The notes under the pieces: model-generated | Told to the model about the DNA's origin: nothing | Database searches by the model: none | What the model saw: the letters and a program-made list of their open reading frames with translations, nothing else | Part shown: in pieces, positions 1-6,843 of the stretch | Position numbering within the stretch: the stretch's first letter is position 1 | Layout: every line of letters starts with the position of its first letter | DNA from: Candidatus Zhuqueibacterota bacterium 4484_219 | GTDB taxonomy: Bacteria; Zhuqueibacterota; JdFR-76; 4484-219 | Direction of reading: 5' to 3' | Assembly (NCBI GenBank): GCA_002085035.1 | Contig: MZGM01000013.1 | Location: 1-11,958, forward strand | Length of the DNA stretch: 11,958 bases | Made by a program: the position numbers and the translations under genes

Positions 1-26
1 GGGGTTTTTCCGAATCTGGGTTCATC

Positions 27-70
27 ACCCCTTTGCGAGCTTTGCGACTTCTTGGCGAACTTTGCGGTTA
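27..70. repeat. CGCAAAG-type short intergenic repeat
   Basis: On the minus strand this stretch reads as four spaced copies of CGCAAAG or a one-base variant. On the plus strand they are ctttgcg at 31-37 and 40-46, cttggcg at 51-57 and ctttgcg at 60-66, so the steps are 9, 11 and 9 bases. It is flanked by AACCG on the minus strand and lies in the non-coding region after the UVR-motif gene. From memory, similar intergenic strings (AACCGCAAAG followed by CGCAAAG units) occur in many unrelated environmental bacterial genomes; I cannot search for them here. Function is unknown. The array structure is seen directly; membership in a dispersed family is inference. Confidence 0.6.
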
Positions 71-126
71 AAATGCCTTTTGATACAGCCCCAAAATGTT
101 TACAACAAAATTTGGCTTGATTAGAT

Positions 127-155
127 TGAGAAGTTTTTTGGGTTTTTACTTCTCA
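127..155 (-). other. stem-loop spanning the stop codon of the UVR-motif gene
   Basis: A perfect 8-bp inverted repeat (tgagaagt at 127-134, acttctca at 148-155) encloses a 13-base loop of two T runs around GGG on the plus strand. The TAA stop (146-148) lies at the base of the stem and loop, so the last codons (Glu-Lys-stop) form one arm. No U-run follows the hairpin in the direction of transcription, so it is not a standard intrinsic terminator. It may mark or protect the transcript's 3' end. Confidence 0.4.
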
Positions 156-934
156 GACCCCGATGTAGGGCCTTTCGCTTCCAACTGGCGTAGCTGATCA
201 CGTAGATGTGCTGCACGCTCGAACTCTTCGCGACGGACAGCCTCCTCCAGCTCTCTTTGCAGCCTCTCCTGCAGTGTTAGGGGTCGCTTCTCACGGATCT
301 CCTCAGCCCAGCGACGCAAAAAAGCCAGCTCCGCACTATTGTCTAATAAAACACTTTGCTCGTTCTCCAGGAAGAAGTGTTCAATTTGCTCGATCCCCTC
401 CTCGATTATTTTCAAAGCCACCTGATACCTCTGGTGCTGTAATTCGATGGAGGCTTTGGCGCGAGTGTACATCATGAGCACATAAGGGCGAAATTGCTCA
501 AAAGCCCACTTGTCCTCCTCATCGGCAGCGTATTTCTTAATCAAATCAAATACCCGCAAATTGCGCCGCGTATCGCGCAACACACCCTCGTAATCTCCCA
601 GATGGAAAAGACTCAGGTAGCGATGATAATACTGAATAGCTTCCTGCTGAAGTCTAAGACAATCTTCGCGTTCAAGTCGAAATCCCTCATCAGTCCCGTG
701 CTTTAAGCGATAATTTTGCAAAAGATCGAGGTAATATTCCAGTAATGATTCTTTCCCATACGGACGCCTCCCATCAGGACGACCGGATGTTTCCATCTGC
801 AAAATTCCCAAATCCAACCGCAATTGAATCTTCTCAGAGCCATCCTCACCAATAATACGCCGTACATTAACTTTGGTGGGATCATAAGGCCATTCTCGCA
901 AAATTCGACTAATGTCTTTACTATGGAATAACAT
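146..934 (-). CDS. UVR-motif (UvrB/UvrC motif) protein of unknown function
   Basis: This 262-residue protein has no signal peptide or membrane segment. Residues about 219-253 match the UVR motif: LQERLQRELEEAVRREEFE followed by RAAHLRDQLRQLE, a helical hairpin that in UvrB and UvrC mediates their contact and in other proteins (McsA, ClpC) mediates protein binding. Residues 1-215 are mostly helical, with tyrosine- and arginine-rich stretches (YYLDLLQNY, YYHRYLSLF) and a tetratricopeptide-like feel around 95-190. No nuclease, helicase or UvrB/UvrC catalytic region is present. The ATG at 934 has only a weak AAGGG upstream. It is the last gene of the co-directional run, 68 bp after the nicotinamidase. 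Proteins of this layout are normally annotated only as UvrB/UvrC motif-containing. A role as a repair or protease adaptor is inference. Confidence 0.7.
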   Translation of the reverse strand: MLFHSKDISRILREWPYDPTKVNVRRIIGEDGSEKIQLRLDLGILQMETSGRPDGRRPYGKESLLEYYLDLLQNYRLKHGTDEGFRLEREDCLRLQQEAIQYYHRYLSLFHLGDYEGVLRDTRRNLRVFDLIKKYAADEEDKWAFEQFRPYVLMMYTRAKASIELQHQRYQVALKIIEEGIEQIEHFFLENEQSVLLDNSAELAFLRRWAEEIREKRPLTLQERLQRELEEAVRREEFERAAHLRDQLRQLEAKGPTSGSEK

Positions 935-1002
935 ATCACAGCCCTTGTAATCTACAAAGCTATGGATTCTAATTAATCCTAATCAATTAAATACTTCGTC
1001 TC

Positions 1003-1578
1003 TCATTCAATGTCTTGGAAACAAATTTGTCGCACACCAGCCTTTCGCATCTCTTCAATAGCTTGCTGACCGTCACTCGGTTTCACATTGACGGCGCGAA
1101 TAGCATCCACGAGTAAATAAACTTCAAATCCATATTTAAGGGCATCCAGAACAGTGGCTTTCACACAGTAATCCGTAGCTAACCCACCAATTAATAGCGT
1201 TTTTATTCCAGCCTGCTGTAGCCGTTTTGCCAGATCAGTGTGCTCAAATCCAGAATAGGCTTCAATATTTGGTTGAGTGGCTTTAGAAATAATGACAGCA
1301 TTTGGCGGCAAATGCAAAAGAGGGTGAAAATCCGCCCCTTTGGTATTTTGCACACAATGGGGTGGCCACATTCCGCCCTGAGATTTAAATGAGATATGAT
1401 TTAAAGGATGCCAATCACGAGTAGCAAAAATCATCGCTCCCTTTGCCATAAACTTATCGATGTACTTATTTAGTACTGGCACTACTTCATCTCCCCCGGG
1501 AACAGCCAGTGCTCCACCAGGGCAAAAATCCCTTTGCACATCTACTATTAACAAAGCTGTTTTCTTGTTAATCCTCAC
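1003..1578 (-). CDS. pncA: nicotinamidase (isochorismatase-like hydrolase)
   Basis: Hydrolyses nicotinamide to nicotinate and ammonia, a cytoplasmic step of NAD salvage. At 191 residues it has normal family length. The cysteine hydrolase triad is visible as Asp13 (IVDVQRDF), Lys99 (ISKATQ) and Cys138 (GLATDYCV). The metal-site residues of true nicotinamidases are Asp55 and His57 (RDWHP) and His74 (WPPHC). The PGGALAVPGGDEVVP segment near residues 20-34 is typical of bacterial PncA. Translation starts at GTG (1578); the stop of the upstream membrane-protein gene overlaps it by 4 bp (GTGA), with GGGGAG five bases upstream, so translational coupling is likely. The metal-site residues favour nicotinamidase over other isochorismatase-like enzymes; side activity on pyrazinamide is a known family trait. 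Confidence 0.93.
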   Translation of the reverse strand: MRINKKTALLIVDVQRDFCPGGALAVPGGDEVVPVLNKYIDKFMAKGAMIFATRDWHPLNHISFKSQGGMWPPHCVQNTKGADFHPLLHLPPNAVIISKATQPNIEAYSGFEHTDLAKRLQQAGIKTLLIGGLATDYCVKATVLDALKYGFEVYLLVDAIRAVNVKPSDGQQAIEEMRKAGVRQICFQDIE

Positions 1579-1964
1579 GGCAACTCCCCACTCAAAGGTA
1601 ATTGCAAAAGTAATCTCATAATGATTCCAAGAGCAAAAGCCAATGAGAAACTCAGCAAGGTGCCAAAAATAACATATTCTACAAATTTACGATTGTTACC
1701 CAGACGCAAAAGTCCCTTAGCTGCTAAAACCAAACCAATGCCACTATAGTTGCCCGTTAGCGTTAGAGTGAGAATTAAAAATCGCTCCACCCAGCCAATA
1801 TATCTGCTAATATTCTTGATGCTGTCACGAATAAGCTCATGTAATTCAGCATCCTGTTCAAAACTCAGAACACGTCGAGTAATGGTTCGAATAAATAAAT
1901 CGACTCCGAAAATCCCTACCCCATAGCCTAACACTAAGATTATGACTAACCTGAGCAAATTCAT
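1575..1964 (-). CDS. small membrane protein resembling the C-terminal half of DUF3307 proteins
   Basis: A 129-residue protein with hydrophobic segments at about 3-25, 60-84 and 95-120, separated by a charged stretch (about 34-52). The motifs GWVERFLILTL (57-67), AAK (81-83) and EYVIFGTLLS (96-105) match, from memory, the conserved C-terminal half of DUF3307 membrane proteins, which are usually roughly twice this size. The N-terminal membrane domain of those proteins is absent, and only 29 bp separate this start from the upstream gene, so no lost fragment fits there. DUF3307 genes often neighbour satD, as here, which supports the assignment. No clear Shine-Dalgarno precedes the ATG, so it may depend on translation of satD. 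It overlaps pncA by 4 bp. Function is unknown. Confidence 0.7.
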   Translation of the reverse strand: MNLLRLVIILVLGYGVGIFGVDLFIRTITRRVLSFEQDAELHELIRDSIKNISRYIGWVERFLILTLTLTGNYSGIGLVLAAKGLLRLGNNRKFVEYVIFGTLLSFSLAFALGIIMRLLLQLPLSGELP

Positions 1965-1993
1965 TATAAGTTTATTAGCTTATGATTAGGTTA

Positions 1994-2629
1994 TTATAAG
2001 TTATTATGCTTATAAATGAGCCGCAAAAAGTCATTCAGCTTTTGTTCGCAATCCAGGTAAATTTTAGCTTCCGCTGCTACTAATGCTTGATGAATATCTG
2101 CTTGAGAAACCCCCAGAATATTCGCTACTTTCTGTTCGTTGCGATGTTCTTTGTACAAAATCACTTTTTGGTGCTGTCGCTCTGTCCAGTGTCGGCGTAA
2201 GGTCTGAAGTAACAACGAAACAGCATTCACTATCATATCGCGGTGCTTATCTGTGGTAGAAAATACAATTTCTTGATTTTTCTTTTTGGACTGATCGAGT
2301 GCCTGGCGAGAGCGTAAGAAAACATCTCCATCCATATCGGCAGAGCGTGTTCTCCACTCGGTAGCAATAGCACCTTCCCCGATTCCCACAGCCAGAACAT
2401 GGGGATGCATTTTTTCTACAAACTGAACAGCAATTTCATAACTATGGGCTAAATTCTCCGTTACGCCTTGCCATTCATCCCCAATAGTAATTTGGAAAGG
2501 TACTTTAACTACCTTGGCAAATTTTTGGTTAATCTGGGCCAATGTTTGCTCTATTTGCAATTGCAGAGCTGCCCGATCATTTAGCTGGCGCGAACCGCGA
2601 ACATCAGCAGTAATTACACAATAGTTCAT
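1994..2629 (-). CDS. SatD family protein
   Basis: The 211-residue sequence matches the SatD family, named from the Streptococcus mutans sat (secretion and acid tolerance) locus; biochemical function is unknown. Landmarks are ADVRGSR (8-14), TIGDEWQG (48-55), VGIGEGAI (81-88) and a DGDVFLRSRQAL segment (about 100-111). The C-terminal part (about 163-190, HRNEQKVANILGVSQADIHQAL) looks like a helix-turn-helix. The order of the N-terminal motifs parallels class III nucleotidyl cyclases (ADIxGFT, then xTIGDE, then IGIHTG, then GDVVN), with possible metal-binding Asp9 and Asp51. The purine-specifying lysine of true cyclases (KxIGD) is Ile47 here. The ATG at 2629 follows AAGG. The DUF3307-like gene follows after 29 bp, a recurrent pairing. 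The family call is firm; the cyclase-like reading is inference. Confidence 0.82.
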   Translation of the reverse strand: MNYCVITADVRGSRQLNDRAALQLQIEQTLAQINQKFAKVVKVPFQITIGDEWQGVTENLAHSYEIAVQFVEKMHPHVLAVGIGEGAIATEWRTRSADMDGDVFLRSRQALDQSKKKNQEIVFSTTDKHRDMIVNAVSLLLQTLRRHWTERQHQKVILYKEHRNEQKVANILGVSQADIHQALVAAEAKIYLDCEQKLNDFLRLIYKHNNL

Positions 2630-2655
2630 CTTAACCTTATTAGCTTCTAAAGTTT

Positions 2656-3726
2656 CTAAACCTCGACAAGCTGATAAGCCATCTTACCAAGACCAATTTC
2701 CTGCGCATGTTGCAATTGTACTCTGTAATCAATCTGAGGGTAAGCACTATCAGCTAATTCTTTACCAGTGCTTTCCCGGATCAAATCCAAACTGGCAGTA
2801 TCTATTGCTACAGGATCCATGCCTGCCAAAATACCAATATCAGGAACAATTGGAGACTGACGTCGACCAATACAATCACAATCTTTGGTAATAGAAATAA
2901 GAAAGCTCATAAAGGCTACTTTACCTTTCTTATTAATAACCGCACCCAGAGCATGCTCTGCCATCCGCTTTTGCAACAACGAAGTATCAGTTTTCCAATC
3001 ATGTTGAACAGCATCAAAACGACAGACAACCAAACATTCGCCACACCCAATGCAATCCTCGGCTCGAATAAAGGCGACAGAACCTCTCATTTCTATTGCT
3101 TGGACTGGACACCATCGCATACACACGCCACACCCCGTACAGGAACTTTCTTTAATTTGGGGAAGCATGGCTGAATGTTGTCTCAATTTTCCCATGCGAC
3201 TGGCTAATCCCATACCTAAATTCTTCAACGCTCCCCCAAACCCCGTACCCATGTGGCCAGTTGCATGAGTCACTACGATCATGGCATCGGTATCCAGAGC
3301 CACAGCAGCGATAGAAACTTTCGAGAACAGTTTCCCAGGTATTTCTACTTCCAGTTCGTTCCGCCCCAGCAAACCGTCCCCGATCACCACCGGTGCCCCG
3401 ACATTTTCCATAGTAAATCCATGAGCCTGGGCCAACTCCAAATGGTCAACAGCATTATTCCGAGCGCTTTTGTAAAGAACATTTGTGTCAGTCAAAAAAG
3501 GCTTACCGCCATCAGTTTTAATCTGTTCTATCAGAGGTCTAACCATGTGTGGCTGAACGTGAGTATCGGAACCTTTTTCACCAAAGTGCATTTTAACAGC
3601 AACCAAATCACCGGCATCAATGCAGGATTTAAAACCAGCAGCGTGGTAAAGCTTCTTTATTTTCTGAGCCAGTGTTTCCGGAGCTTCGTTCCTGTTTGCT
3701 TTGGCAAAATAAACTTTCTCCACCAT
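2656..3726 (-). CDS. DUF362 protein with two [4Fe-4S] ferredoxin motifs
   Basis: A 356-residue, probably cytoplasmic protein. The N-terminal DUF362 region includes VAVKMHFGEKG (about 42-52), TDTNVLY (79-85) and THATGHMGTGFGGALKNLGMG (about 153-173). A bacterial ferredoxin-type pair follows, with cysteines 196, 199, 202, 206 and 225, 228, 231, 235. DUF362 resumes afterwards, with a DCDC pair (Cys283, Cys285) and DPVAIDTASLDLI (304-316). The second cluster motif ends CRF instead of the usual CP. The family is common in anaerobes; it is thought to take part in electron transfer or metal-centre chemistry, but no reaction is established. The ATG at 3726 has a strong GGAGG. The gene starts 28 bp after the ligase stop, immediately past its hairpin, and ends 26 bp before satD. 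Confidence 0.88.
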   Translation of the reverse strand: MVEKVYFAKANRNEAPETLAQKIKKLYHAAGFKSCIDAGDLVAVKMHFGEKGSDTHVQPHMVRPLIEQIKTDGGKPFLTDTNVLYKSARNNAVDHLELAQAHGFTMENVGAPVVIGDGLLGRNELEVEIPGKLFSKVSIAAVALDTDAMIVVTHATGHMGTGFGGALKNLGMGLASRMGKLRQHSAMLPQIKESSCTGCGVCMRWCPVQAIEMRGSVAFIRAEDCIGCGECLVVCRFDAVQHDWKTDTSLLQKRMAEHALGAVINKKGKVAFMSFLISITKDCDCIGRRQSPIVPDIGILAGMDPVAIDTASLDLIRESTGKELADSAYPQIDYRVQLQHAQEIGLGKMAYQLVEV

Positions 3727-3750
3727 CCATCCTCCGATCTGGTTCAGTTA

Positions 3751-3781
3751 GAAGTTAACCTTCCGACAGAAGGTTAACTTC
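3751..3781 (-). other. perfect 13-bp inverted repeat across the ligase stop codon
   Basis: Arms at 3751-3763 (gaagttaaccttc) and 3769-3781 (gaaggttaacttc) are exact reverse complements around a 5-base loop. The hairpin begins inside the last ligase codons (Glu-Val-Asn-Leu-Leu-Ser-Glu-Gly-stop) and ends just past TAA (3755-3757). No U-run follows on the minus strand, so it is a weak candidate for an intrinsic terminator. It could act in attenuation, mRNA 3'-end protection or coupling control between the ligase and DUF362 genes. The structure is seen directly; the role is inference. Confidence 0.7.
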
Positions 3782-5392
3782 CTGAATTCGTCTTGCCTTA
3801 CGCTGAAATTGTTGTTCATAAAGCCGTTTTACCCGCAAAAGAGTATCTGCTTGTTCGGGGCTTTTATCATCACGGATAGCCCTTATTCGAGCAAAGCGCA
3901 GCGCAAAGCCAGATTTGTACTGGGGGCTACGTTGAATCTCGTTGTAAGCCACCTCCACTACCACCTGGGGATGAACGTAAACTGTAGAACCTTCTTCCTT
4001 GACTTTGAGTTGTTGTAACCGTTGAGTCATCTCAGTAAATTCCGCATCAGTAAGTCCCTTAAATGTCTTACCAATCACCTGAAATTCCCCGGATTTTTCA
4101 TCCCTTGCAGCCAGATGGTAGTTTGAAAGCCAACCAGTGCGTCGGCCATAGCCCCAATCAGCAGCCACGATTACTAAATCCAGAGTCTCCGCTGGCTTAA
4201 TTTTGAACCATTTTTTGCCTCGAGAACCTGGAGAGTAAAGGCTGTCCAATGCCTTGGCCATTAGCCCCTCGTGCCCCTGTTCCATTGCCTTCTGCAAAAA
4301 CTGCTCTGCTTCTTCAGGGCTCTTGGTGACAAGACGCTCTGCTAATAGGTGTGGGGGACAAATACGTGCTAACTGCTCCCAACGTTGCCGATACGGAACA
4401 TCGATCATTGATTGTCCCTGGTAGTAGATCAGGTCAAAAAGATAAAGTTTAACCGGTACTTCTTGCATTGCAGCAGACACATCATGCACCCGTCGAAAAC
4501 GTCTCAACACTTCTTGAAACGGCAACGGTTTCTGCTCGTCACCAACTGCAATCACTTCTCCCTCTACAACGACCTCATCGGCACGTACTTCTTTTTGAAC
4601 CAATTCTACTACATCAGGCAAACTTTCAGTGACTTCAGCAAGACGCCGGCTAAAAATCCTTACTTCATGACCGTGTTTATGGATCTGTACCCGAGCGCCG
4701 TCGAATTTGAACTCAAAAGCAGATTCACCACCATGCTCTTTGAACACTTGTTCAAAATCAGTGGCCAATTCTGCCAACATGGGTAACACCGGCCGAAAGA
4801 GTTGAAATTCAATTTTTGCCAGGCCTTCCTTACCTTGCTGTAATCCAATTTTCGCTACTTCTCCCAATTCGCCCATAAACATAGCAGCCCGTCGCACCTG
4901 TTCCAAACCTACTCCCACAGCTTTAGCAATAGCCTGCATCATCACACCCTCACTGACACCATGCTGCATTTCACCAAAAATGATTTTGATGAGATATTTT
5001 TTCTCGACATCGCTCATCGAAGTCAATAGTTCTCTCAGCAGTTTCTCTTTTTGCTGGCGTGACCCCCGACCACTACTGGCAGCGATATTATTGAAATAAT
5101 TCTGCACATCCAGAATACTAAAGCTACCTGAAGATGATAGTTCGTCCCCTTGCTCATTTAACACTCGCTGAATAGTATGCCAGCTTACCTCCAGAGCGCG
5201 GGAATCGCCTGGGGAGGAAATCTTCCCACCCAAAGGATGTCCGGTAATCAGCCTCACCGCTGGGGCAATTTCTTCTGGTTGTAGGTGATGTAAAAAATCC
5301 CTAATCAGCTCAATTTTCTTCAGTTTCTTAGTAGTTGCTTCCAATGCGGCACAAAGTTCAGCCAATTGGAGAAAAGATGTGGCTCGAGCCAT
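3755..5392 (-). CDS. ATP-dependent DNA ligase (archaeal/LigB type)
   Basis: Seals nicks in duplex DNA using an adenylated lysine. At 545 residues it has the three-part layout of archaeal and eukaryotic ligase I. A helical DNA-binding domain (about 1-200) contains the MQHGVSEGVMMQAIA stretch (142-156). The adenylation domain has motif I KFDGAR with Lys229, motif III RIFSRR (245-250), a VEGEV segment (276-280), motif IIIa YLFDLIYY (317-324), motif IV EGLMAK (375-380) and motif V WFKIKP (395-400). An OB-fold tail contains GFALRFARI (495-503). Nearly all bacteria use NAD-dependent LigA for replication, so an ATP-type enzyme is usually a repair or accessory ligase; lateral origin from archaea is possible. 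The ATG at 5392 is preceded by a weak GAGAG. It lies 206 bp after the radical SAM gene. Confidence 0.95.
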   Translation of the reverse strand: MARATSFLQLAELCAALEATTKKLKKIELIRDFLHHLQPEEIAPAVRLITGHPLGGKISSPGDSRALEVSWHTIQRVLNEQGDELSSSGSFSILDVQNYFNNIAASSGRGSRQQKEKLLRELLTSMSDVEKKYLIKIIFGEMQHGVSEGVMMQAIAKAVGVGLEQVRRAAMFMGELGEVAKIGLQQGKEGLAKIEFQLFRPVLPMLAELATDFEQVFKEHGGESAFEFKFDGARVQIHKHGHEVRIFSRRLAEVTESLPDVVELVQKEVRADEVVVEGEVIAVGDEQKPLPFQEVLRRFRRVHDVSAAMQEVPVKLYLFDLIYYQGQSMIDVPYRQRWEQLARICPPHLLAERLVTKSPEEAEQFLQKAMEQGHEGLMAKALDSLYSPGSRGKKWFKIKPAETLDLVIVAADWGYGRRTGWLSNYHLAARDEKSGEFQVIGKTFKGLTDAEFTEMTQRLQQLKVKEEGSTVYVHPQVVVEVAYNEIQRSPQYKSGFALRFARIRAIRDDKSPEQADTLLRVKRLYEQQFQRKARRIQEVNLLSEG

Positions 5393-5405
5393 AGTACTCT
5401 CATCT

Positions 5406-5435
5406 ATTAAAACGGAAAGGGAATAACCCTGTCTA
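5406..5435 (-). promoter_or_regulatory. weak candidate sigma-70 promoter before the ligase gene
   Basis: On the minus strand TAGACA (5430-5435) and TTTAAT (5406-5411) each match the sigma-70 consensus at five of six positions, with an 18-base spacer. The predicted start would leave a leader of only about six bases before the ATG at 5392 and would drop most of the Shine-Dalgarno, which argues against it. It is the best candidate I see in the 206-base gap 5393-5598, which otherwise holds no gene; CTATCGG occurs twice there as a short direct repeat near 5453-5480. Confidence 0.22.
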
Positions 5436-5598
5436 CCAGAGCTGTTACAGTTTCTATCGGCATGTCACCCTATCGGGGTTCAGAGGGTTTTCGATTCCTA
5501 TCTTCTACAAACATCTTACACCTGGAGCGCTTTCCCCTAATGGCCAAATGAGCTTTTCGACATTTATTACTTTGAGATGCAACTACAAGATCCATCAA

Positions 5599-6744
5599 TT
5601 ACAAACCAAATTGCAATTGTTTCGGCATTTGCGGTCGTTTGCCATTGAGCAACACAAATTGGGCTGAGCGACTCGCAATAGCGCCTACTGCACTAAGGTC
5701 CTTTAAGTCCCGAAAACGATGCTGCCGACGCAGTTTCAAAATTCGTCTGGCCGACTTTGGCCCAATGCCGGGCACACGCAACAGTTGCTCCTTAGAGGCA
5801 GTATTGACATCAATCGGAAACCACTCCGGGTGATTTAGTGCCCAGGTTAGCTTTGGGTCAGCTTTGAGAGGTAAATTTCCCTGAGAATCAAAGATTAGTT
5901 CATCTACACTAAAACCATACTGGCGAAAAAGAAAATCGGTTTGATACAAGCGATGTTCACGAATAAGTGAGGTAGGGGGATGATTTTCCAATGGAGTTCC
6001 TGGTACAGGTTGAAAGGCACTGAAATACGCTCGACGAAGTCCCAGATCACGATAAAGCGACGAGGCAGTAGTCAAAATCTCCTTGTCTGACTCGCCAGCA
6101 GCCCCGACAACAAACTGCGTGGTTTGCCCCCCTCTGGTTCGCCATCCTTGATCAGCCAGTTTTCTAATCCACTTCATGCGAGACAGCAGGTCATGGTCAA
6201 ACTGTTTTTGAGGAGCAATTTTTTGCAGACGTTGAGGATTAGGAGCTTCGAGATTGAGTGAAACGCGATCAGCCAGTCGCACTGCTTGTTCGATAATGCT
6301 AAAACTGGCTCCTGGCAGAATCTTCAGGTGAATGTATCCCCGAAAACGGTAGCGCCAGCGGATAATTTCCACTGTTTCCAACATCCGAGTCATCACCGTC
6401 TCGGTGTTGCCAGCAACGGCTGAGCTGAGAAAAAGTCCCTGTACCCTACGGCTATGCCAGAGTTGGAAAAACAATCGCGCCAATTCTTCGGGCTGAAAAC
6501 TAACTCGGCGAAAATCCTGGGTGCAACTATTGCAACAGTAAAGGCAATCATTCTCACAAACGTTGCTCATTAGAACTTTTAGCAGGCGAATCTCTCGACC
6601 GTCGGGCATCACCGCCGGATAGATCCATCGTCCCAGGGGACTCTTTTGCCGATGACCCGCTTTCCCTTGACAGAGGTAAGAACCACAGATATCGTACTGG
6701 GCAGCCTGCCCCAGAATTTCAATTTTCTCAAAAAGATCCATCAT
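5599..6744 (-). CDS. radical SAM protein with helix-hairpin-helix tail, putative DNA modification/repair
   Basis: A 381-residue member of the radical SAM family annotated as putative DNA modification/repair protein. The N-terminal start EKIEILGQAAQYD (6-18) is the family signature. The [4Fe-4S]/SAM motif CxxxCxxC is Cys63, Cys67, Cys70 (CENDCLYC). Extra cysteines 71 and 74 follow at once, and Cys20 and Cys25 lie upstream. The radical SAM barrel continues through GLFLSSAV (103-110) and SLNLEAPN (162-169). Residues about 313-366 form a helix-hairpin-helix DNA-binding module (NTASKEQLLRVPGIGPKSA, then RRILKLRR). In many genomes the gene sits beside a uracil-DNA-glycosylase-like/DUF4130 partner, which is not in this window. 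It lies 99 bp after dapD with no obvious terminator between, and the ligase follows. Substrate is unknown. Confidence 0.88.
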   Translation of the reverse strand: MMDLFEKIEILGQAAQYDICGSYLCQGKAGHRQKSPLGRWIYPAVMPDGREIRLLKVLMSNVCENDCLYCCNSCTQDFRRVSFQPEELARLFFQLWHSRRVQGLFLSSAVAGNTETVMTRMLETVEIIRWRYRFRGYIHLKILPGASFSIIEQAVRLADRVSLNLEAPNPQRLQKIAPQKQFDHDLLSRMKWIRKLADQGWRTRGGQTTQFVVGAAGESDKEILTTASSLYRDLGLRRAYFSAFQPVPGTPLENHPPTSLIREHRLYQTDFLFRQYGFSVDELIFDSQGNLPLKADPKLTWALNHPEWFPIDVNTASKEQLLRVPGIGPKSARRILKLRRQHRFRDLKDLSAVGAIASRSAQFVLLNGKRPQMPKQLQFGL

Positions 6745-6843
6745 TCTGTTCTACGCTCTGAGAAAAATCTACTCACTCAATTTTAGTTAGTAGAACCGCA
6801 ACTTTTCATTATCCATGGCAGATGTGCATCAAGTTTTCGTTTA

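Noticed and set aside
3253..3777. Long plus-strand open frames over the DUF362 and ligase genes (for example 3253-3777 and 4412-4786).
   Set aside because: They lie opposite well-supported conserved genes, have no domain signatures and no convincing ribosome binding sites.
5418..5474. A tiny minus-strand frame (MPIETV...) in the gap before the ligase as a leader peptide.
   Set aside because: It is under 20 residues, lacks a convincing ribosome binding site and shows no attenuator-like codon run.
5587..6743. An 11-base direct repeat (AAGATCCATCA) at the start codon of the radical SAM gene (6733-6743) and just after its stop (5587-5597), like a target-site duplication.
   Set aside because: Matches of this length are expected by chance several times in a 12-kb window, and there are no terminal inverted repeats or transposase.
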